DNA of 64,000 nucleotides, taken from NCBI GenBank assembly GCA_030568195.1, contig JAJLTO010000004.1:930001-994000 (forward strand), read 5' to 3'. Positions within the stretch are counted from its first letter, which is position 1; each line of letters begins with the position of its first letter. Shown here in pieces: positions 57,198 through 64,000 of this stretch. Source of the DNA: Dipodascopsis uninucleata var. uninucleata. Its lineage: Eukaryota; Ascomycota; Lipomycetes; Lipomycetales; Lipomycetaceae. The translations under genes and the position numbers were made by a program. A model generated the notes under the pieces. It did not search any database. It was not told the origin of the DNA and saw nothing but the letters and a program-made list of their open reading frames with translations.

Positions 57198-58634
57198 ATG
57201 TTGTCATCGTCAGTTCGTCCATCACATGTATGGCAAGGAAGCTATGGCTTCCATGCAGACGATAAGGAAGATTCTCGTGAGACGGTAGGCAGCAACAGAC
57301 CGCCAAAACGAAGAACATCATGGATGCACAACTTGTCCTCGAAAATTGCGGGCCACTCCTACGGTCCATACTCAGAGTCAAATATCTATGAGAGCAAAAA
57401 TGCAAAAAAAACCCCTACTCAGCAATCAGAAGACAAATCGTTATCACAGACGAATGTCTGCAGTACCCCAATAGAAAGAGATTCATTATCACCGCAATCT
57501 AGTTCCGAATATGCACCATCGACATCTGTGATACAAGAGACTTCTGCATCAGATACATTTGGGGAACCAACTAAGACAAAGTTCTTCAATACACTTCGAA
57601 GACTATCAAGCTCGCGTGGTAGTACAAATTCTGCAAAAGAATGCCGTCGTATTGTGTACAATAAGAATCAAAATCGGCGGATATGTCCTTTAGAAGAGCT
57701 CAAAAATATGAAAATGAAGAGAGTTGCATTTCAAGTCATTGGAATTGAAGACGAAGTTTTGGATAAGGAGCCTCTGTATTCTAGAATTCGCAATGCAGTG
57801 AAGGCTCAACGAGAACTTATAGAAAAGAGAAAGTTACTCATCTGCTTGCAACAACAGTGTGATAGAGAATCTTTGTCTGGTTTAGAAGGCTATAAGGTAT
57901 CAGATCTTAAAATGCCTACAAATTCCCAGCAAATACCGAAGTCTCTTGGTCTGATCATGGATGGAATAGTAGCTCCCCCAAAGACAAGTGCTAGTCCACC
58001 GAAATCAGCTCCTGTTGGCGAAGCTGATTGTGAATCTTTATCTTCGTGCAGTTCTAACAGTTCTAATATGTCATCTGTTTCCTCTGATATTGAAGTGCCT
58101 CTTATAACTGATTTTGGAGCTTTATTTGCGCGGTGCTGCAAGTTACGGGAAATTAGGCCTTCTCCAGCAATCTATAATCAAATTAAGAACTGCTCCGGAT
58201 CTATTGATACTCTAAAGTTTCCGAATCTTCAGCCGAGAAGTGAAGCTGCCTTCACTGCACAAATTGACGCATTTGCAGATTTTTTAACTATTGTTCCTGT
58301 GGAAAATATTCTTGCTGAGGATATAACAGAGTTGCAGGACAATCATGTTAAAGCTGTTGTCGCATCGCAGCTTAATTCTACTTCGTTGAAATTTCTCTCT
58401 ATCAAGAATTCTAATGTTGGATCGATCGGATGGAAGACTATCTGCTATCTCGTCGTCATGAATGATTCTTTAGAAAAGCTTGACGTCACTGGAGCTCGCA
58501 GAAAGCCTTTTGAGTGGAACATTCTATGCAGAGCTGTGGAGGCTCGAAATACTCCAATGGAGGTTAATTTGACCAATACAGATGCTTCTTCGCAAATACA
58601 GCAACGAATCTACGAATGTTCTAAGCAGGCTTAG
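57198..58634 (+). CDS. RVxF-motif, leucine-rich-repeat protein (PP1 regulator-like)
   Basis: Single exon, 478 residues. A Ser-rich, basic N-terminus precedes RRICPLEELKNMKMKRVAFQVIG; RVAF fits the RVxF docking motif for protein phosphatase 1. After an acidic, Ser-rich linker, the C-terminus has leucine-rich-repeat-like units (TSLKFLSIKNSNVGSIGWKTICYLV, DSLEKLDVTGA). This order resembles PPP1R37-like/Mhp1-like fungal LRR proteins thought to steer PP1. Relatives usually have more repeats, so this looks shortened at the C-terminus, although the frame ends cleanly. The function as a PP1 partner is inferred from the motif. Convergent with RET2. Confidence 0.68.
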   Translation: MLSSSVRPSHVWQGSYGFHADDKEDSRETVGSNRPPKRRTSWMHNLSSKIAGHSYGPYSESNIYESKNAKKTPTQQSEDKSLSQTNVCSTPIERDSLSPQSSSEYAPSTSVIQETSASDTFGEPTKTKFFNTLRRLSSSRGSTNSAKECRRIVYNKNQNRRICPLEELKNMKMKRVAFQVIGIEDEVLDKEPLYSRIRNAVKAQRELIEKRKLLICLQQQCDRESLSGLEGYKVSDLKMPTNSQQIPKSLGLIMDGIVAPPKTSASPPKSAPVGEADCESLSSCSSNSSNMSSVSSDIEVPLITDFGALFARCCKLREIRPSPAIYNQIKNCSGSIDTLKFPNLQPRSEAAFTAQIDAFADFLTIVPVENILAEDITELQDNHVKAVVASQLNSTSLKFLSIKNSNVGSIGWKTICYLVVMNDSLEKLDVTGARRKPFEWNILCRAVEARNTPMEVNLTNTDASSQIQQRIYECSKQA

Positions 58635-59282
58635 AATGTAGTTTCGTATATATATACGGGTTGGATTCATAATTACTAGTATTGGTATTGTTAAATTGAT
58701 TTTTTTAATTATGTTCTACCTATTATTTATTATTAAGGCATATGTTAGCATTTGTTCTCGTTCCATCGAAGAATGACGACGAACTATGTATACAAAAGGA
58801 AACGAATGATATGTGAAGCGATGGAAGTTTTCTAATTTTTAATGTTGGAAGGCGATTTTAGTCATTTGTAATTATATATCTGTAATCTGGTTTGAAGAAA
58901 AAGAACGTTTTCGATCTTGTTTTTATATATATTTGGAAGTAACAGATCATTTTACATTTACTTATTTCACGATAGAATGCGTGAACCCCGTACATTGTCA
59001 ATAATGTAAAAAGTAGAACATTCTCAAGTGTGTCGCAATTCATGCGACAGATACAAGGATAGAATATATAGGTGTTTTCCTATATATGAAAAGTTGAAAT
59101 ATAAGTTTCTTTTTATAATTGTATAGAGAATTAACTTGAACGATCAAATTATATGTATAAAAAACTTCTAGCTTTTTCTCTTAAAACGAGAAACACACGC
59201 GTACGAACACAAAAAGAAACTACGAGAGAGACATTAAAGATTAAGCTCGTTAATAGCACCTGGAAAATTATGACAGACTATC
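58635..59282. other. Convergent LRR-protein/RET2 3' region
   Basis: About 650 bp of AT-rich sequence between convergent stops, with no supported gene. Confidence 0.5.
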
Positions 59283-61026
59283 TTAAACAATCGTAAAATT
59301 ATCAGTCTCAATTTTGACATCCTTAGAAAATGGCACAGAGTGTCCAGATTCAACACCAAGTACATCGCTAACATCAATGTCTGCAAAGGGTGTAGTCTTG
59401 CGAAATGAGACTTTCATGGGGAAGAAATCGTTCTCATCCTCTCCATCTGCAGAGAAATCAAAACTACCGGAACCGGTGCCCTGGGACTCACTTACTGAAC
59501 CAATATACCAAATTATATGATCTCCATTATGCTCATAATTTGAATCAGAACCAACTTCTGCAGCTCCAGATAGGATTGGAATGACAACACTGACATCTTC
59601 TAGCTCTGTATCAGAGTTTGTCAATTCATACTCGACAGTGATCTGGAACGAACCGGTGCCATCAGAAGAAACCCAACACGTAAATCCAATTGGAACCAAT
59701 GACGAGTCCTCGCCACGACTAGTTATTCTCCATCTCAGAACACCAAGAGGGTTGTTATTTGAGGGGAAACCTCGAGATGGATCCTTCAAACCTATCCACT
59801 TACTGTTGCTAAATAGAGCTTTGTCGACATTAGGATGTGTTTTGAATTGATTGAGATTTCCGCTAATATCTACTGCAAGTCTAATCTTGGAGAGGGATGG
59901 ATCAGCAATACGAAGTTGCAAGTCACCCTTGATTTCAACACTCTGAATATTTCCGTCTCTAGATACTTCCCCACTAATGGACTCAACAATACTGACGAGA
60001 ACGCCGTCGTTCATTATCATAGGAGATGCACGTCGCTGACTCGAAGATGCTGATAATGTAGTAGAGCTGTCCGGTTCAGGTGTAGATACAAGTGGTACAG
60101 AATCTTCCAGTCCAATCTCATTACGGACGGTTTCGTACATATCAGTGGCCTTTGATTTCTTTCCGAGCTGCATACCTTTACCGCGAGGAGGAGCTCGAGT
60201 TGCAGTTCGGCGTTCCTCATATTCATACGAAACTTCAGCTGCCTTAATAGCAGCGGTCTGCGCTGCAGATGGAATGTAGTCGCCAGACGATGGGAAGCTT
60301 GAACTATGTGGGTTTGAAGGTAGTCCACGTCTAGCCATCTCCCGACGCTGCATCTCGAACTGCTTAGCACGTCTTTTTCGTTCTTCATTTGCTTCCATCT
60401 CCTTGTTCTATAGATCAGTGATAATTAATATGTTAATAATTGTACCGGTTCTCTAATATAAATCCTTAAACACAAACTAGTCACGTACTCTTGCGATGAT
60501 CTCTTGAATTTTTTCTTCGTGGCTGTCCATCTCCAAGTTGGTTTTGATCTGTGGAAGAGATATATTCTCTCTGTAGCCAAGAGCGACAATTTCATCGAAT
60601 GCACTCAACAGATCGAATGCATTATTTAAAATCTCTCTTTCATCTGTAGACTTGCATAATGTTGTCACCACCTGTGCGAATAGATGTAATGTGTCAATAT
60701 CCTGCAAAATGTTGGACTGGCGGTTCGTAATCAACACCATATAAAGCTCTTCCAAGGGTTGATACACGTATCGCACATTTTCATTTTCCACAGTTGTATG
60801 TTGTGTGCCAGAATGTGTCAACTTAGGGAATGCAGCTAAGAGAGCTTCAATTCGTGACTTGGGCATGTCCCTGAATTGACGAGAAAGAACAGCCTTTCCG
60901 CCACGAGTACACACGGATGCTGCTAAGACGACCTATAAAAGCGGTCAGCGCTATCTGTTAGCAACATCATCACAATAAAAATCTTTCTTCGCATTTGCCC
61001 AATACAGGGAAATAATCATATACCAT
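59283..61026 (-). CDS. RET2: Coatomer delta subunit (delta-COP)
   Basis: Three exons: 61024-61026, 60489-60932, 59283-60407; 523 residues. The first coding exon is only the ATG, spliced (ATG|GTATAT ... TTTATAG|GTC) to VVLAASVCTRGGKAVLSRQF, the typical delta-COP N-terminus; the second join gives IIAR|NKEMEANEERKRRAKQFE. An N-terminal longin-like domain (about 1-135) is followed by a charged helix and a C-terminal mu-homology domain (SPMIMNDGVLVSIVESISGEVSRDGN to the end). The subunit belongs to the COPI coat for Golgi-to-ER retrieval, which returns HDEL/RDEL-bearing ER proteins through their receptor. Length matches the family. Confidence 0.94.
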
Positions 61027-61683
61027 TGTCAATTCGATATATATGGTCCTCTTAATTGATCGACCGCGAGCAATTGAACAAGCTGGATACTATGGATGCT
61101 TGATATAAACCTCGTTTTCTCCTTTGACACTATTTTCTTTTTCGATTGCAGCAGCGTTTGTTTCTGGTTGCTGCCCTTTAACGGATGCACGATTTACGGC
61201 ATATATACATAGACAATATTATATTTCTACTGTATAGAAAGTAAATACCCTATTACATGTACACAACGCCATCGTGTATATACATATTAAAGATCTAGAT
61301 ATAGCATATAAATGATAACAAGCTTAATCTCTTAACGAGATTTTTATGGTTTTAAAGTGGGTGGGATAGCTACTATAAAATCTCTGTATTTATATTTGTA
61401 CCAAGGTTTTTAATTCATTTAAATACGTACCAGAAAGGTTTGATTGGAGGAAGCGATAAAACTGAATACTAGTGTAGATTTACAATACGTACAGGATTTG
61501 AACTGTCGTTTTCAGAATTGCAGATACTAACATAATTATTTCAGTTTTCGTTAAATAACAGAAGTGAGACTGTTGATACTAATATCTAGGTTATTTTTCT
61601 AATAGACAATCTGTGTATAGAAGCCGAGTACTTGGATCTGGAATCGCATAACATTCCGAAGTCTCCTTATACTTGGACCAAGC
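61027..61683. promoter_or_regulatory. Divergent RET2/acidic-protein intergenic region
   Basis: About 660 bp between divergent genes, AT-rich with several TATATA stretches. Expected to hold both promoters. No gene. Confidence 0.4.
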
Positions 61684-63534
61684 ATGTCAGCAGTGATAGT
61701 TCCGACTAATGAAACACTTACTCAGTCGCCAGAACTCGTAACGACAGAAATTGAAGATTATAATATGGATTATAATGATCGATCGGACATAGATATAGCT
61801 CCAGGAGAAGATGATCAAGATGAGAAAATGCTACTTGATGAAGATCAACTAAATGCTACCATATTCTCAGGCGAGGAGACTTCGCCTGTTTATCCGGACT
61901 ACATTTCGGAAGCGGAGTCTTCTGATAGTGATCAGAATGATGAAGTCAAGGTCTTTGGTATATCAGAGTCAGTTTCACCTTCATATCGTGAAATTTCATT
62001 AGATACTACTGCTTCCTATATAGTTGAAGAGCCTACTGATGCGTCAACGAATGAGAACAGCATTGCTGATAGTATAGACTTGACAGAATTAAGGAGTAAT
62101 ACTGATAATGATACACAAGGAGACAAGCTCGTTTTGGAGGTAAAGGTCGATGAATTGCATGAAGAATCGATAATTACTAGTGAACATGCTGAACGAGAAG
62201 AATTTAGTCATTATCAAGTTGATGAAAGTGAGATCTATGTTAACTCTAATAATCAGAATGATGACGAAGCAAGCGTATTAGAGTACTATTCGGAGAACGA
62301 TAGTGAGGGTTCTGCTAGTGCTGTTCATGGGGACAACGTAATAGTTGTTACTGAGATTGAAGAAGAGACCATCCAAGAAAATCCAATCATAATTAGTCAA
62401 GGGAACTCACAGCTATCTGGTAACGTGAACATATCGAGATCTTCCGACACATATAATTCTCCAGATGAGAAGTCTTTAGAGGAAATAAATGAAAGAATTG
62501 TCGCTAAAGAAGATAGTAAAGCAAGTAAAAATGTTCAAACTCAAGAGGAGAAGACTGGAGATCCAGCAGCTACTCATGAGATTCAGATTGTGACGATTGA
62601 AGACAGTGATAACGGATCCAATGAAGGTAATACTGAGGCATGCAATATCAGATTAGACTTTCCAAAAGTTTGCGTTCTTCTAGAATATCTAGAAAACTAT
62701 TTTGTGCTTGCGCCATCAGATAATATGTCGCGTTTCAAAATATACGAAGCCACAGACTTGCTTCGTAATTACGAAATACTTTCACGACCGCTCGAAGGCT
62801 TATTTACTGTACTTCGGGAATATTTTGCAGATGCAATCAGACCTGAGTCTGAACTTATGTTAGACATACCCAAACTAAAGCTAAGTGTAAGCGAAGATAA
62901 CATATATTCTCATGAAGTTACTGTCTATGATTTGGTCGACTTGTATTCTGGCTTGAGTATGAACGACCAACGAGATGTAAGCTCTGAAGCTCTCATAATT
63001 CGCTTACTGACTCGACCGCGATTCATTTCCCGATTTAATTACATATCGCATATTATTCAGCTGGGAAATGGATTGCATGATCTAGAAGCACATGTTAGTG
63101 ACAATACCGAGGAGAATGAAGTGACAGGTTCAGACGGTCCAAAGAACGAAGTAAACAATGTACAATCTGTGGAGAATATTGAGGAAGTGAACAAGTTAGC
63201 CGCAAAAGACGATGAGGGAGATGAAGAAGATCTTATTACCACTGAATATGATGATCTATATCAGAATGATATATTGGCCCCTGGAGATAATGCAAAAGAG
63301 ACAGAGACAGTGGTTAACGCTCAGGCTCATGAAACTCTTCGTGATGCTCTCGAGATCTCTACGCAAGGCCGCGATCCGCTACTGGAGGATCAAGGTTTGG
63401 TTATTGATGAGAACAATGAGCCTCAAGGCAGCATAGTATCAACCAAGCGTACGCTCGATTCTTTCGATAAAGAGAGGAACATCGATGGGCCTGAAAGCAA
63501 GCGCTCAAAATCTAATTTGAAGACCGAGGCATAG
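61684..63534 (+). CDS. Acidic protein with one conserved-looking fungal domain
   Basis: Single exon, 616 residues. The first 320 or so residues are Asp/Glu/Ser-rich and likely disordered. Residues about 320-460 form a compact domain: RLDFPKVCVLLEYLENYFVL, APSDNMSRFKIYEATDLLRN, TVYDLVDLYSGL, LIIRLLTRPRFISRFNYISHI. I have the impression of similar domains in uncharacterised filamentous-fungal proteins, but cannot name the family. The tail is acidic again and ends with a basic nuclear-signal-like patch (ESKRSKSN). No membrane segment. Possibly nuclear. Divergent from RET2. Confidence 0.72.
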   Translation: MSAVIVPTNETLTQSPELVTTEIEDYNMDYNDRSDIDIAPGEDDQDEKMLLDEDQLNATIFSGEETSPVYPDYISEAESSDSDQNDEVKVFGISESVSPSYREISLDTTASYIVEEPTDASTNENSIADSIDLTELRSNTDNDTQGDKLVLEVKVDELHEESIITSEHAEREEFSHYQVDESEIYVNSNNQNDDEASVLEYYSENDSEGSASAVHGDNVIVVTEIEEETIQENPIIISQGNSQLSGNVNISRSSDTYNSPDEKSLEEINERIVAKEDSKASKNVQTQEEKTGDPAATHEIQIVTIEDSDNGSNEGNTEACNIRLDFPKVCVLLEYLENYFVLAPSDNMSRFKIYEATDLLRNYEILSRPLEGLFTVLREYFADAIRPESELMLDIPKLKLSVSEDNIYSHEVTVYDLVDLYSGLSMNDQRDVSSEALIIRLLTRPRFISRFNYISHIIQLGNGLHDLEAHVSDNTEENEVTGSDGPKNEVNNVQSVENIEEVNKLAAKDDEGDEEDLITTEYDDLYQNDILAPGDNAKETETVVNAQAHETLRDALEISTQGRDPLLEDQGLVIDENNEPQGSIVSTKRTLDSFDKERNIDGPESKRSKSNLKTEA

Positions 63535-64000
63535 GATACATAGCTAAACTTAACTATCTCTCCTCTATTTCAAGCTCTATTTTACATTGCAGTACAACTA
63601 AGTATATCCAAAAAGCATACTCAAGTACTGATCTCTTATTCGAGTTACATAAGGTGACTGATCACCAATACAGGTAGTATATTTAAAAAAATTCTATACG
63701 ACTTAATAGTGGATTTTATGCGAGAATAATTTTTAATACCTCTCGTTTGTATTTTTATTTGTTCTACTAGGTATTTTCTATATTTTACTTTCACGTTTAA
63801 TATTTATTATGCCTGTTTTTCGTGTTTTATTTTGTTTGTTTGATTTCTTGTTTCTCGAGCGCTCGTGTGCTCATATATTGGATTTCTTATCAGAACTTTA
63901 TCGTAGTTTTATATCATTCTGATGTAGAATTGAGCAGATGGTTAGCACACTCCTGCAGACTGAATAAATATTTATATGTTCTTTTTAATACATTTCCTAT
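63535..64000. other. Non-coding right edge
   Basis: 3' flank of the acidic-protein gene, AT-rich and T-rich, with no supported feature. Confidence 0.5.

Noticed and set aside
1-64000. CRISPR arrays, prophage or bacterial operon structure
   Set aside because: No regularly spaced repeats; spliced eukaryotic genes throughout.

Overview
The window reads as nuclear chromosomal DNA of an ascomycete yeast. It is AT-rich, densely packed with single-copy housekeeping genes on both strands, and interrupted by short spliceosomal introns. The introns have GTAAGT/GTATGT-type donors and, often, a CTAAC branch site close to the acceptor. CTG codons fall at conserved leucines in MCM4 and PHO23, so the standard code fits and a CUG-Ser yeast is unlikely. 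The intron load (about 25 introns in 13 of about 22 genes, up to five exons in one gene) is much higher than in Saccharomyces. This suggests an early-diverging budding-yeast lineage; that placement is inference.

Layout. 0.5-17 kb: a DHA1-type MFS exporter (-), dynein intermediate chain PAC11 (+), arginyl-tRNA transferase ATE1 (-), ER lectin YOS9 (+), sterol 3-ketoreductase ERG27 (+), tRNA thiolase NCS6 (-), ING/PHD protein PHO23 (+), an orphan Ser-rich protein (-) and Golgi mannosyltransferase ANP1 (+). 17.3-19.2 kb: a long gap with a perfect 13-bp hairpin and, next to MCM4, three MCB (ACGCGT) boxes. 19-32 kb: replicative helicase MCM4 (+), ribosome-biogenesis factor POL5 (+), three-KH-domain protein PBP2 (-, five exons) and RNA polymerase III subunit RPC160 (-). 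33-40 kb: a GRAM/VASt sterol-transfer protein (+), FMP41 (+) and an F-box/JmjC protein (-). 40-45 kb: a small possible orphan gene, a gene-poor stretch and a large Ser-rich orphan (-). 45-54.5 kb: NUP188-like nucleoporin (-), TRP1 (+) and URB2 (-). 54.5-57.2 kb: a gene-poor stretch with tRNA-Asn(GUU). 57-63.5 kb: an RVxF/LRR protein (+), delta-COP RET2 (-) and an acidic protein with one folded domain (+).

There is no operon-like logic. Genes are mostly in divergent or convergent pairs with short spacers. Themes that recur by chance or loose clustering are secretory-pathway quality control and glycosylation (YOS9, ANP1, RET2) and ribosome/RNA production (POL5, RPC160, URB2, NCS6, tRNA-Asn). 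I saw no CRISPR array, no intact transposon and no clear virus-derived element. The most unusual observations are gene-structure ones: a start-codon-only first exon in RET2, microexons in PBP2, AGs abutting branch sites that must be skipped, and a few unexplained candidates in the gene-poor gaps.
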